NCBI GenBank assembly: GCA_005881595.1
Contig: VBBY01000028.1
Span: 1-33,967, forward strand
Source of the DNA: Betaproteobacteria bacterium
GTDB lineage: Bacteria > Pseudomonadota > Gammaproteobacteria > Burkholderiales > SG8-39
Reading direction: 5' to 3'
Length of the DNA stretch: 33,967 nucleotides
Positions within the stretch are counted from its first letter, which is position 1; every line of letters starts with the position of its first letter. Below are positions 8,588 to 16,534 of the stretch, in pieces. A program made the position numbers and the translations under genes. A model generated the notes under the pieces. The model saw nothing but the letters and a program-made list of their open reading frames with translations, did no database searches and was not told the origin of the DNA.

Positions 8588-9490
8588 TTGAGCGAGGCGT
8601 CGTACCGGGCCTGGGGCGTGGCTTTCGCGTTGATCGGGGTGCTCGCATTCTCGTTTCGCCCGATCCTCATCAAGCTGTCCTACGCCGCCCACCCGGTCAC
8701 GCCGACCACGCTGCTCTTTCTGCGCATGATGCTGGCGCTGCCGTTCTTCGCTGCGATCGCATGGTGGCTGCGCGGGCAGCAGCCGCGGCTCGGCGCGCGC
8801 GACTGGGCGGGTGTCGTGGCGCTCGGCTTCATCGGCTACTATGCCGCGAGCTTTCTCGATTTCATCGGCCTGCAGTACGTCGGCGCCGGGGTCGGCCGGC
8901 TGGTCCTGTTCCTCTATCCCACGCTGGTGCTGCTGCTGTCGTTCCTGTTCCTCGCCAAGCCGGCCAGCCGCCGGGAAGTGCTCGCGCTCGTGCTGAGCTA
9001 TGCCGGAATTGCCCTCGTGCTGTCGAGCCAGGTCGACACGACGCCGGAGGGCAGGTTGTTCGTCCTCGGCGTGCTGCTGGTGTTCGCCTCCGCGCTTTGC
9101 TACGCGGTCTACCTCGTCGCCGGCAGCCAGATGGTGAAACGGGTGGGCTCCATGCGCTTCACCGCGTTTACCATGGTCGTTGCCACCGTGCCGGCCGCAG
9201 CGCAGTTCCTCGTGCTTGAGCCGGTTTTCGCCCTCGAGCTGCCCGCCGCGGTATGGTGGTACGCGGCCATCATGGCGACCTTCAGCACGGTGCTGCCGGT
9301 GTTCCTGCAGGCCGAGGCGCTCAAGCGCATCGGCGCCAACCGCTTCGCCCTGATCGGTGCGGTCGGGCCGGTGAGCGTCGCGCTGACGAGCGCGCTCGGG
9401 CTCGATGAGCCGTTCACGTGGCGGCAGGCGGCAGGCGGGCTGCTGGTGATCGCCGGGGTGCTTCTCGCCACGCTCAGGTCACGCTCATGA
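8588..9490 (+). CDS. EamA/DMT-family permease
   Basis: 300 residues, ten predicted transmembrane helices in two EamA repeats (about 8-145 and 155-298). Examples are GVAFALIGVLAFSFRPILIKL, GVVALGFIGYYAASFLDFIGLQYVGA, VLGVLLVFASALCYAVYLVAG and AAGGLLVIAGVLLATL. DMT-superfamily members move small metabolites such as amino acids or other organic acids; the substrate cannot be predicted. I chose TTG at 8588 because the protein then starts SEASYRAWGVAFAL as family members do and has GAAGAA upstream. An in-frame ATG at 8540 adds 16 hydrophilic residues and lies only 3 bases from the yebC start, leaving no promoter space. It leads a run with the SDR gene (25-base gap). Confidence 0.85.
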   Translation: MSEASYRAWGVAFALIGVLAFSFRPILIKLSYAAHPVTPTTLLFLRMMLALPFFAAIAWWLRGQQPRLGARDWAGVVALGFIGYYAASFLDFIGLQYVGAGVGRLVLFLYPTLVLLLSFLFLAKPASRREVLALVLSYAGIALVLSSQVDTTPEGRLFVLGVLLVFASALCYAVYLVAGSQMVKRVGSMRFTAFTMVVATVPAAAQFLVLEPVFALELPAAVWWYAAIMATFSTVLPVFLQAEALKRIGANRFALIGAVGPVSVALTSALGLDEPFTWRQAAGGLLVIAGVLLATLRSRS

Positions 9491-9515
9491 ACATCTTCAA
9501 ACCCTAGGAACAATC

Positions 9516-10295
9516 ATGGACCTCGGAATTCGCGGCAAGACCGCCCTCGTCTGCGCGGCGTCGAAAGGTCTCGGCAAGGGCTGCGCCGCGTCGCTCGCAG
9601 CCGAAGGCGTGAATCTCGTCATCACCGCGCGCGGGCGCGAGGCGCTCGAGGCGACGGCCGCGGCGCTGCGCGAGCGCTTCGGCATCCAGGTGACGGCGGT
9701 GCCGGGCGACATCAGCACGGAAGAGGGCCGGCAGGCGGCGCTGCGCGCCTGCGCCTCGCCCGACATCCTGGTCAACAACGCCGGCGGCCCGCCGCCTGGC
9801 GACTTTCGCGACTGGGACCGCGAGACCTGGATCAAGGCGCTCGAGACCAACATGCTCGCGCCGATCCTGATGATCCGCGCGGTGGTCGACGGCATGATGG
9901 CGAAGAGCTTCGGGCGCATCGTCAACATCACCTCGGGCGCGGTGAAGTACCCGATCCCCGAGCTCGGCCTGTCGAACGGCGCGCGCACCGGCCTCACCGG
10001 CTTCATCGCCGGGCTGTCGCGCAAGACCGTGCGCCACAACGTGACCATCAACAACCTGCTGCCCGGCCCTTTCGACACCGACCGGCTGCGCTCGAACTTC
10101 CAGTTCAACGCCAAGGCGAGCGGCAAGAGCTACGAGGAGCTGCGCAAGGCCCGCGCCGAGGCGAACCCTGCGGGCCGCTTCGGCAGCATCGAGGAATTCG
10201 GCGATGCCTGCGCCTACCTGTGCAGCGCGCAGGCGGGTTACATTACCGGCCAGAACCTGCTGCTGGACGGCGGCGCCTATCCGGGGACGTTCTGA
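9516..10295 (+). CDS. SDR-family protein lacking the catalytic Tyr/Lys
   Basis: 259 residues, Rossmann fold of short-chain dehydrogenases/reductases. The nucleotide-binding turn is ASKGLGKG (about 15-22), and NNAG is at 87-90. The strand IVNITS gives the usual Ser140. By spacing, the catalytic Tyr (+13) and Lys (+17) fall in SNGAR and are Ser153 and Arg157. The rest (NNLLPGPFDTDRLR, ITGQNLLLDGGAYPG) is typical of FabG-like SDRs. A subgroup of FabG-like annotated proteins shares this SNGAR pattern as I recall, so it may be a real subfamily with altered chemistry rather than a damaged enzyme. The ribosome site is AGGAACA. The Bug receptor gene starts 1 base after the stop. Substrate unknown. 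Confidence 0.85.
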   Translation: MDLGIRGKTALVCAASKGLGKGCAASLAAEGVNLVITARGREALEATAAALRERFGIQVTAVPGDISTEEGRQAALRACASPDILVNNAGGPPPGDFRDWDRETWIKALETNMLAPILMIRAVVDGMMAKSFGRIVNITSGAVKYPIPELGLSNGARTGLTGFIAGLSRKTVRHNVTINNLLPGPFDTDRLRSNFQFNAKASGKSYEELRKARAEANPAGRFGSIEEFGDACAYLCSAQAGYITGQNLLLDGGAYPGTF

Positions 10296-10296
10296 C

Positions 10297-11256
10297 ATGA
10301 AGCGAATTTCTTTCCTCATTGCATCGCTGCTCTGCGCAGAAATCGCCTGCGCGCAGAGCTACCCGAATCGCGCGGTCAAGGTCATCGTTCCCTGGACGCC
10401 CGGCCAGGCGACCGATATCGCGGCGCGCGTCGTGGCGCAAAAGCTCCAGGAAGCGCTCGGCCAGGCTTTCGTGATCGACAACAAGCCCGGGGCCGGCGGC
10501 GCGATCGGCACCGACGCGGTCGCAAAGAGCCCGCCCGATGGCTACACGCTGCTCGCGGCTTCGAGCGGCCCGCTCTCGATCATGCCGAACCTGCAGAAAA
10601 CCCCTTACGAGCCGCTCAACGACTTGGCGCCGATCAGCCTGGTCGCGGCGACGCCTTTTGCGCTCGTCACGCATCCGGCGTTTCCTGCGAACAACGCGAA
10701 GGAGTTCATCGCGCTGGTGAAGGCGAATCCTGGCAAGTACACCTTTTCCTCGTCGGGGACCGGCGCCACCGCGCACCTGTTCACCGAGCTCTTCAATTCG
10801 ATGGCGCAGATCCAGGCGCGTCACGTGCCGTACAAGGGCAGCGCGCCGGCGATCACCGACATCATCAACGGCCAGATCACCTATACGATCGAGACGGTGG
10901 CGGCGACGGTCGGCCATATCAAGGCCGGGCGGCTCAAGACCTTCGGCGTTTCGACCGCGCGGCGCACCGCCGCGATGCCCGATGTGCCGCCACTTGCCGA
11001 GACCGCGGAATTGCCGGGCTACGACGCCGCCGCCTGGATCGGCTACGCCGCGCCGGCGGGAACGCCGCGCGAGGTCCTGGTGCGTCTGTCCGCCGAGATC
11101 CAGAAAGCCCTGCAGTCCGGCGACCTGAAGGATCGCATGGTCAACATCGGGCTCGACCCGGTCTCCAGCACGCCCGACGAGATGGCCGCCTTCATGCGGC
11201 GCGAGCAGGAGCGCTACGCCGCGATCATCAAGGCGGCGAATATCAGGCTCGAGTGA
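10297..11256 (+). CDS. Bug-family (TctC-like) periplasmic substrate-binding receptor
   Basis: 319 residues. Signal peptide about 1-19 (MKRISFLIASLLCAEIACA, cleaved before QSYPNR). Bug-family landmarks: YPNRAVKVIVPWTPGQATDIAARVV, the loop NKPGAGGAIGTDAVAKSPPDGYTLL, FSSSGTGATAHL, HVPYKGSAPAITDIINGQI and GRLKTFGVSTARR. These proteins fold as a two-lobed binding protein and capture organic acids or amides for tripartite tricarboxylate transporters or for signalling. Betaproteobacteria have many orphan copies. No tctAB partner lies in the same operon, although a complete tctCBA set is encoded nearby on the other strand. The ATG is 1 base after the SDR stop, and the stop overlaps the dioxygenase gene (GTGA). 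Confidence 0.93.
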   Translation: MKRISFLIASLLCAEIACAQSYPNRAVKVIVPWTPGQATDIAARVVAQKLQEALGQAFVIDNKPGAGGAIGTDAVAKSPPDGYTLLAASSGPLSIMPNLQKTPYEPLNDLAPISLVAATPFALVTHPAFPANNAKEFIALVKANPGKYTFSSSGTGATAHLFTELFNSMAQIQARHVPYKGSAPAITDIINGQITYTIETVAATVGHIKAGRLKTFGVSTARRTAAMPDVPPLAETAELPGYDAAAWIGYAAPAGTPREVLVRLSAEIQKALQSGDLKDRMVNIGLDPVSSTPDEMAAFMRREQERYAAIIKAANIRLE

Positions 11257-12074
11257 AACCGGAGGTCAGGCGCATCGCCGGCGCGCTGGGCGCCGAGATC
11301 CTCGGCGTTGATCTGACGCAGCTTTCGAGCGAGACCGTCGCGGCGATCCGGCGCGCCTTCCTCGAGCACCAGGTGATCTTCTTCCACGACCAGCCGCTCA
11401 CGCCGGCGCAATTCATGGGGTTCGCGCGGCACATGGGAAGGCCGATCGAGTATCCGTTCGTGAAGGGCATCGAGGGCTTTCCCGAGATCATCGAGGTGAA
11501 GAAGCTCGAGCACGAGCGCCAGAACTTCGGCGGCATCTGGCATTCGGACACCACTTATCTCGAAGAGCCGCCGATGGGCTCGATGCTGCTCGCGCGCGAG
11601 GTGCCGCCTTACGGCGGCGACACCGAGTTCGCCAGCCAGTACCTCGCCTACGAGACGCTGTCCGCGGGGATGCAGCGCTTGCTGGAGGGCCTCACCGCAG
11701 TCAATGCCTCCGCAAAAGCGGATGTGACCAGGACGCGTGAAGATCGCGTCAAGGAAAAAGGCGGTGGCGGCAGGGTTTATGCGGCGGAGCATCGCGTCGT
11801 CCGCACCCATCCGGAAACGGGCCGCAAGGCCCTTTACGTGAACATCGCGCATACAGTGCGCTTCAGCGGCATGACCGAGGAGGAAAGCGCGCCCTTGCTC
11901 GCGTTTCTTTTCCGCCACCAGGTCAAGCCCGAGTTCACCTGCCGCTTCAAGTGGCGCGCGGGCTCGCTGGCGTTCTGGGATAACCGCTGCACGCAGCACA
12001 ACCCGGTGAACGACTATCACGGGCACCGGCGCGTGATGCATCGGATTACCCTGGCAGGAGACAGACCCCGCTAA
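11253..12074 (+). CDS. TauD/TfdA-family Fe(II)/2-oxoglutarate dioxygenase
   Basis: 273 residues with a GTG start overlapping the Bug gene by 4 nt. The facial triad is visible: His97 and Asp99 in WHSDTTY, and His249 in WDNRCTQHN. The 2-oxoglutarate-binding Arg264 lies 15 residues later in RRVMHRITLAGD, the same spacing as in TauD. The family hydroxylates sulfonates, phenoxyacids, sulfate esters, carnitine-like compounds and others, releasing succinate and CO2. The substrate here is not predictable. Residues 155-175 form a charged Gly/Lys-rich insert in the lid region. Neighbouring SDR and Bug genes suggest uptake and breakdown of one organic acid. The stop overlaps the convergent tctA stop by 4 nt. 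Confidence 0.92.
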   Translation: MKPEVRRIAGALGAEILGVDLTQLSSETVAAIRRAFLEHQVIFFHDQPLTPAQFMGFARHMGRPIEYPFVKGIEGFPEIIEVKKLEHERQNFGGIWHSDTTYLEEPPMGSMLLAREVPPYGGDTEFASQYLAYETLSAGMQRLLEGLTAVNASAKADVTRTREDRVKEKGGGGRVYAAEHRVVRTHPETGRKALYVNIAHTVRFSGMTEEESAPLLAFLFRHQVKPEFTCRFKWRAGSLAFWDNRCTQHNPVNDYHGHRRVMHRITLAGDRPR

Positions 12075-13552
12075 TACCGAAGCGCGCGCCGAATCAACGG
12101 AAAGCACAGCACGGCGAGCGCGAGCGCACCCAGGCCGCCGGCGATCGGCCGCTCGAAAAATGCGAGCAGCCGGCCGTCCGCCTTGATCATCGAGCTGATG
12201 AAGTTCTCCTCCAGCATGCCGCCCAGCACCATGCCGAGGATCGCCGGCGCGATGGGAAAGCCGTTCTCTTCCATCACGTAGCCGATCACCCCGAAAACCA
12301 GCATCAGCGTGACGCCGAAGATGGAATTGTTGATGGCGAACGAGCCGACCACGCAGAACAGCAGGATCGCCGGCATCAGCACGCAGCGCGGCGCGCGCAG
12401 CATCTGCTTTGCGCCCTTGATGGCCGCCCAGCCGAGCGGCAGCATGAGCAGGTTGGCGAGGATGAACACCATGAAGATGGCGTAGATCGCCACTGCGTTG
12501 TTCATGAAGATGGTCGGGCCGGGATTGAGACCCTTGATGTAGAGCACGCCGATCACGATCGCGGTGATCGAGTCGCCCGGGATGCCGAACACCAGCGCCG
12601 GAATCCAGGCGCCGGCGAGCGCGCTGTTGTTCGAGGCGCCCGCTTCGATGATGCCCTCGACGTGGCCGGTGCCGAATTTCTGCGGCTCCTTGGAGAATCG
12701 CTTCGACATCGCGTACGACATCCAGGCGGCGATGTCTGCACCCGCGCCGGGCAGCGCGCCGATTGCGGTGCCGAGCGCGCTGCCGCGGAGGATGGACAGC
12801 CAGTAGCGGCGCGTGAGCTGCCACATGCCGTTGAACACGTTGCCGATGCGCGTCTGGGCCATCTCCCAGGGCTGGTCGATGGTGGCGACGTTGCGGATGA
12901 TTTCCGACACCGCGAACATCCCGATCATGATCGGGATCAGCGTGAGGCCTCCGGCAAGCTCCGCATTGCCGAAGGTGAAGCGCGGAAATCCCGCCGGGTT
13001 GTCGAGCCCTACCGAGGCGACCAGCAGGCCGGCGAGCAGCGAGACGATGCCCTTCAGCGGATTCGCCAGCGCGAGGAACACCGCGCTCGCCAGGCCGAGC
13101 ACCACCAGCCAGAAATATTCGAAGGACGAAAACCTGAGCGCGATCTCGGCCAGCGCCGGCGCCGCGGCGATCAGCACCGCGGTGCCGAACAGCCCGCCGA
13201 TGACGGAGAACACGAGCCCGGCGCCGAGCGCGAGCTCGCCCTGGCCCTTCTTCGTCATCGCATAGGCTTCATCGGTGTAGGCCGCCGAAGCCGGCGTTCC
13301 CGGCATGCGCAGCAGGCAGCTCGGAATGTCGCCCGCGAAGATCGCCATCGCAGTAGCCGTCACGATGGAAGCAATGGCCGGCACCGGCGGCATGAAGAAG
13401 GTCACCGGCACGAGCAGTGCCGTGGCCATGGTGGCAGTGAGCCCGGGCACCGCGCCGACGAACAGTCCGAACACCGCCGAGCCGAGGATCACCCAGAGCA
13501 CGTAGGCATCGAACAACTGCGACAGCGCCTGGGCGAGGACAGTGCCGGTCAC
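12071..13552 (-). CDS. tctA: Tripartite tricarboxylate transporter large membrane subunit TctA
   Basis: 493 residues with a GTG start. A polytopic protein of about 11-12 helices with TctA landmarks: GLFVGAVPGLTATMATALLVPVTF near the N-terminus, AGDIPSCLLRMPGTPASAAYTDEAYAMTKKG, GALPGAGADIAAWMSYAMSKRFSK, and EGIIEAGASNNSALAGAWIPALVFGIPGDSITA. It is the sodium- or proton-coupled transport subunit, working with TctB and with the periplasmic receptor TctC. It begins one base after the tctB stop. Substrates in this family include citrate, tartrate and aromatic acids such as terephthalate, so the substrate is open. Confidence 0.95.
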   Translation of the reverse strand: MTGTVLAQALSQLFDAYVLWVILGSAVFGLFVGAVPGLTATMATALLVPVTFFMPPVPAIASIVTATAMAIFAGDIPSCLLRMPGTPASAAYTDEAYAMTKKGQGELALGAGLVFSVIGGLFGTAVLIAAAPALAEIALRFSSFEYFWLVVLGLASAVFLALANPLKGIVSLLAGLLVASVGLDNPAGFPRFTFGNAELAGGLTLIPIMIGMFAVSEIIRNVATIDQPWEMAQTRIGNVFNGMWQLTRRYWLSILRGSALGTAIGALPGAGADIAAWMSYAMSKRFSKEPQKFGTGHVEGIIEAGASNNSALAGAWIPALVFGIPGDSITAIVIGVLYIKGLNPGPTIFMNNAVAIYAIFMVFILANLLMLPLGWAAIKGAKQMLRAPRCVLMPAILLFCVVGSFAINNSIFGVTLMLVFGVIGYVMEENGFPIAPAILGMVLGGMLEENFISSMIKADGRLLAFFERPIAGGLGALALAVLCFPLIRRALRY

Positions 13553-13553
13553 G

Positions 13554-14021
13554 TCAGAACGCGAAGCGCTCGAGCACGCCCCAGGGCAGCGGGATGCGCA
13601 GCAGCTTGTAGAACGCGAGGTGGATCACTATAGGCGCCAGCACGGCGACCGGGACGACGATGCGCCAGGACGCTCCCATCAAACGCGTCCAAAGAGCCAT
13701 CAGCATGAGCGCGGTGAAATGAAACCCGAGCGTATCGGCGGCGATGATGTAAAAGCCCAGCCCGCCCAGGACCGAGGCGACGGCGGCCAGCGGCCGCCCG
13801 CCGTGCGCCCACTCCGGCAGGGTCATCCAGGGACCGCGGCGCCGCGCGCCCGCGTAAACCAGCCGCGCGCCGCAAACCCCGAGGCCGATCGCGATCAGCC
13901 CCGGAAACCATGCCGGCCCGAACTTCTGCCCCGGCATCTCCGGAAATCCCTGGATATGCCAGAGCAGCACCGCCGCGAGCGCGAGCAGGGCCACGCCCGT
14001 GACGGCGTCATTGACTTTCAA
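13554..14021 (-). CDS. tctB: Tripartite tricarboxylate transporter small membrane subunit TctB
   Basis: 155 residues from the TTG at 14021, which follows the tctC stop (TAG) by a single base. A GTG at 14057 would add 12 residues and overlap tctC by 35 bases, so I prefer the TTG. Four predicted transmembrane helices: AVTGVALLALAAVLLWHI, AWFPGLIAIGLGVCGARLVY, LAAVASVLGGLGFYIIAA with LGFHFTALMLMALW, and IVVPVAVLAPIVIHLAFYKLL. The motif GPAWFPGLIAIGL near residue 35 is typical of TctB. It is the poorly conserved small subunit required by TctA. Identity rests on this pattern and on its position between tctC and tctA. Confidence 0.9.
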   Translation of the reverse strand: MKVNDAVTGVALLALAAVLLWHIQGFPEMPGQKFGPAWFPGLIAIGLGVCGARLVYAGARRRGPWMTLPEWAHGGRPLAAVASVLGGLGFYIIAADTLGFHFTALMLMALWTRLMGASWRIVVPVAVLAPIVIHLAFYKLLRIPLPWGVLERFAF

Positions 14022-14022
14022 G

Positions 14023-14973
14023 CTACTTGGCGAGGCCGACGGCTTTGAGGGCGGCACCCAGATCGCTGTCCGACTTCGCCATGAACTTCGCTGTCCCCTC
14101 GGGATCGGCCCACAGCACGCCGAAGCCGCGGCTCGCCATGAAATCCTTGTAGTCCTTGGAGTCGTAGACCTTCTTCAGCGCGTTGACGAGCGTCTTGTGC
14201 ACGTCGGCCGGAATCCCCTTCGGCGCGGCAATCACGCGCCAGGCGGCGATGGCCCAATCGGTGCCGAGCTCCTTCCTGAGGGTCGGCACGCCCGGATAGA
14301 GCGCCGGCGGGTTGGCATCCATGATGGCGAGCGCCCGCACCTTGCCCGCATCGATCATCGAGCGCGCCTCGGGAATCGAGCAGGGCACTACGTCCACGCC
14401 GCCGGCGACGAGGTCCTGCAGCCCGGGCGCCGCGCCGTTCGAGGGTACCCATGGCAGCGCGGTGGGCTCGACGCCCTGGTCCTTGAGCAGTCCGGCGATC
14501 GCCAGATGCCAGATCCCGCCCTGCCCGGTGCCGGAGGCTTTCATCTTTCCCGGCGTCGCCTTGATCGCGGCGATCAGGTCCTTCGTGCTCTTGTAGGGCG
14601 AGTCCACCCTGACGTGGATTCCCGCCGGGTCGGCGTTCACCAGGCCGACTGGCGTGTAGTCCTTGTAGGTGAGCGGTGTGAGCCCGACCCAATGCATCAT
14701 GGTGATCTCGACGGTGATCATGCCGAGGGTGTAGCCGTCGGCCGGCGACGACGCGATCGCCTGGTGCCCGACGACCCCGGAGCCGCCGGTGCGATTGACG
14801 ACGTTGATAGGCTGCTTCAGCTCCCTCTCGAGGAGGCTGGCGATGATGCGGGCGGTGGCGTCGGTACCGCCGCCCGCGCCCCAGGGCACGATCAGTTGAA
14901 CCGGACGCTGCGGATACTGCGCGTGCGCGGCGGCCGCCGCGAAGAACAGCAAAGCTGCGACGAGTCTTTTCAT
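14023..14973 (-). CDS. tctC: Tripartite tricarboxylate transporter periplasmic receptor TctC (Bug family)
   Basis: 316 residues. Signal peptide about 1-18 (LVAALLFFAAAAAHA, cleaved before QYPQRP). Bug landmarks: YPQRPVQLIVPWGAGGGTDATARIIA, NRTGGSGVVGHQAIASSPADGYTLG, GKMKASGTGQGGIWHLA, PWVPSNGAAPGLQDLVAGGVD. The order tctC-tctB-tctA in one tight run makes it the dedicated receptor of this transporter. The ribosome site GGAGGAGG is very strong, fitting the usual excess of binding protein over membrane subunits. It differs clearly from the Bug protein at 10297, so the two probably bind different acids. Confidence 0.95.
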   Translation of the reverse strand: MKRLVAALLFFAAAAAHAQYPQRPVQLIVPWGAGGGTDATARIIASLLERELKQPINVVNRTGGSGVVGHQAIASSPADGYTLGMITVEITMMHWVGLTPLTYKDYTPVGLVNADPAGIHVRVDSPYKSTKDLIAAIKATPGKMKASGTGQGGIWHLAIAGLLKDQGVEPTALPWVPSNGAAPGLQDLVAGGVDVVPCSIPEARSMIDAGKVRALAIMDANPPALYPGVPTLRKELGTDWAIAAWRVIAAPKGIPADVHKTLVNALKKVYDSKDYKDFMASRGFGVLWADPEGTAKFMAKSDSDLGAALKAVGLAK

Positions 14974-15043
14974 GGCTTCCTCCTCCGGGTGACGCAGTCA
15001 TTGTAACCATCCCGAGAGTAGAATTTTCCTTTTGGAGAACGCC
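14974..15043. promoter_or_regulatory. Divergent promoter region between tctC and the aldehyde dehydrogenase gene
   Basis: This 70-base gap separates divergent starts. It carries both ribosome sites (GGAGGAGG for tctC on the minus strand, TTTGGAGAA for the dehydrogenase). It also has two -10-like boxes: TACAAT on the minus strand (15000-15005) and TAGAAT on the plus strand (15019-15024). Neither has a good -35 box at 16-18 bases, so activators may be involved. The boxes are suggestive only. Confidence 0.35.
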
Positions 15044-16534
15044 ATGAACGCACCCGCGCAAGCCGGCCTGCCGGCGCTGCCTCTCAAGGATCCAAAGCTG
15101 TTCCGCGAGCAGTGCTATATCGACGGCCAGTGGGTCAGCGCGGACGCGAAGAAAACGCTGGCCGTGATCGACCCCGCCAGCGGACAAACGCTCGGCACGG
15201 TTCCAGACATGGGCGCCGCCGAGACGCGGCGCGCGATCCAGGCCGCGGAGCGCGCCTGGCCGGCGTGGCGCGCGAGGACGGCGAAGGAACGCGCCGTCAT
15301 CCTGCGCAAGTGGTTCGACCTGATGATGGCGAGCCAGGATGACCTCGCGCAGCTGCTCACTGCGGAGCAGGGCAAGCCGCTCGCTGAAGCGCGCGGCGAG
15401 ATCGCCTACGGCGCTTCGTTCATCGAGTGGTTCGCCGAGGAAGGCAAGCGCGCCTACGGCGACACCATCCCCTCGCCGTGGACAGACAAGCGGGTCCTCG
15501 TGATCAAGCAGCCGATCGGCGTCGCGGCGCTGATCACGCCGTGGAACTTCCCGAACGCGATGATCACGCGCAAGGCCGGGCCAGCGCTCGCCGCCGGCTG
15601 CACCGTGGTGCTCAAGCCCGCCGGCAAGACGCCCTACTCGGCGCTCGCCATGGCCGAGCTCGGCGAGCGCGCCGGCATCCCGAAAGGCGTGTTCAACGTC
15701 ATCACCGGAAATTCGCGCGCTATCGGCGGCGAGCTGTGCGCCAACCCCGCGGTGCGCAAGCTCTCCTTTACCGGCTCAACGGAGACCGGGCGCACGCTCA
15801 TGAAGCAGTCCGCCGACACGATCAAGAAGCTCTCGCTCGAGCTCGGCGGCAACGCGCCGTTCATCGTGTTCGACGATGCCGACCTCGATGCCGCGGTCGA
15901 AGGCTCGATCGCTTCCAAATACCGCAACGCCGGCCAGACCTGCGTCTGCGCCAATCGCATCTATGTCCAGGACGGCGTCTATGACGCCTTCGCCGCCAGG
16001 CTCGCGGAGAAGGTGAAGGGATTCAAGGTCGGCCCCGGCACCGAGCCCGGGGTCGTGATCGGCCCGCTGATCGACCAGCAGGGCCTGGAGAAGGTGGAGA
16101 AGCACGTCGCGGACGCGCTCGGCAAAGGCGCCAGAGCGATCGTCGGCGGCAAGCGCCATGAGCGCGGCGGCCTGTTCTTCCAGCCCACCGTGCTCGCGAA
16201 CGTCACCCCCGCCATGCTGGTCTCGCGCGAGGAGACCTTCGGACCGGTGGCGCCCTTGATCCGCTTCAAGACCGAGGCGGAGGTGATCCGCCTCGCGAAC
16301 GACACCGAGTTCGGGCTGTCGGGCTACTTCTACAGCCGCGACGTCGGCCGCATCTTCAGGGTCGCCGAGGAGATGGAGACCGGCATCGTCGGCGCCAACG
16401 TCGGCATCATCTCTACCGAGGTTGCGCCGTTCGGCGGGGTGAAGCAGTCGGGCCTCGGCCGCGAAGGCTCCAGGTACGGGCTCGAGGAATTCCTGGAAGT
16501 CAAGTACATCCTGCTGGGCGGCATCGACAAGTGA
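15044..16534 (+). CDS. gabD: NAD(P)-dependent succinate-semialdehyde dehydrogenase-like aldehyde dehydrogenase
   Basis: 496 residues. Start ATG at 15044 with GGAG 6 bases upstream; an in-frame TTG at 15032 lies within that ribosome site and is rejected. Aldehyde dehydrogenase fold with catalytic Cys300 in NAGQTCVCANR, general-base Glu266 in LELGGNAPF, Asn168 in TPWNFP and Lys191 in LKPAGKTP. The GQTCVCAN motif with a second Cys two residues on, plus the N-terminal FREQCYIDGQW, are typical of GabD-type enzymes that oxidise succinate semialdehyde to succinate. Glutarate semialdehyde or another short semialdehyde is possible. No GABA aminotransferase is nearby. The downstream desaturase gene overlaps by 4 nt (GTGA). 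Confidence 0.9.
   Translation: MNAPAQAGLPALPLKDPKLFREQCYIDGQWVSADAKKTLAVIDPASGQTLGTVPDMGAAETRRAIQAAERAWPAWRARTAKERAVILRKWFDLMMASQDDLAQLLTAEQGKPLAEARGEIAYGASFIEWFAEEGKRAYGDTIPSPWTDKRVLVIKQPIGVAALITPWNFPNAMITRKAGPALAAGCTVVLKPAGKTPYSALAMAELGERAGIPKGVFNVITGNSRAIGGELCANPAVRKLSFTGSTETGRTLMKQSADTIKKLSLELGGNAPFIVFDDADLDAAVEGSIASKYRNAGQTCVCANRIYVQDGVYDAFAARLAEKVKGFKVGPGTEPGVVIGPLIDQQGLEKVEKHVADALGKGARAIVGGKRHERGGLFFQPTVLANVTPAMLVSREETFGPVAPLIRFKTEAEVIRLANDTEFGLSGYFYSRDVGRIFRVAEEMETGIVGANVGIISTEVAPFGGVKQSGLGREGSRYGLEEFLEVKYILLGGIDK

Noticed and set aside
11214-12824. Long minus-strand open frame across the dioxygenase and tctA ends
   Set aside because: It mixes an out-of-frame reading of tctA with the antisense of the dioxygenase. 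Both true genes have full-length family matches.
15032-15043. Upstream TTG start for the aldehyde dehydrogenase
   Set aside because: The TTG lies on the ribosome-binding site of the ATG at 15044, and relatives do not need the four extra residues.
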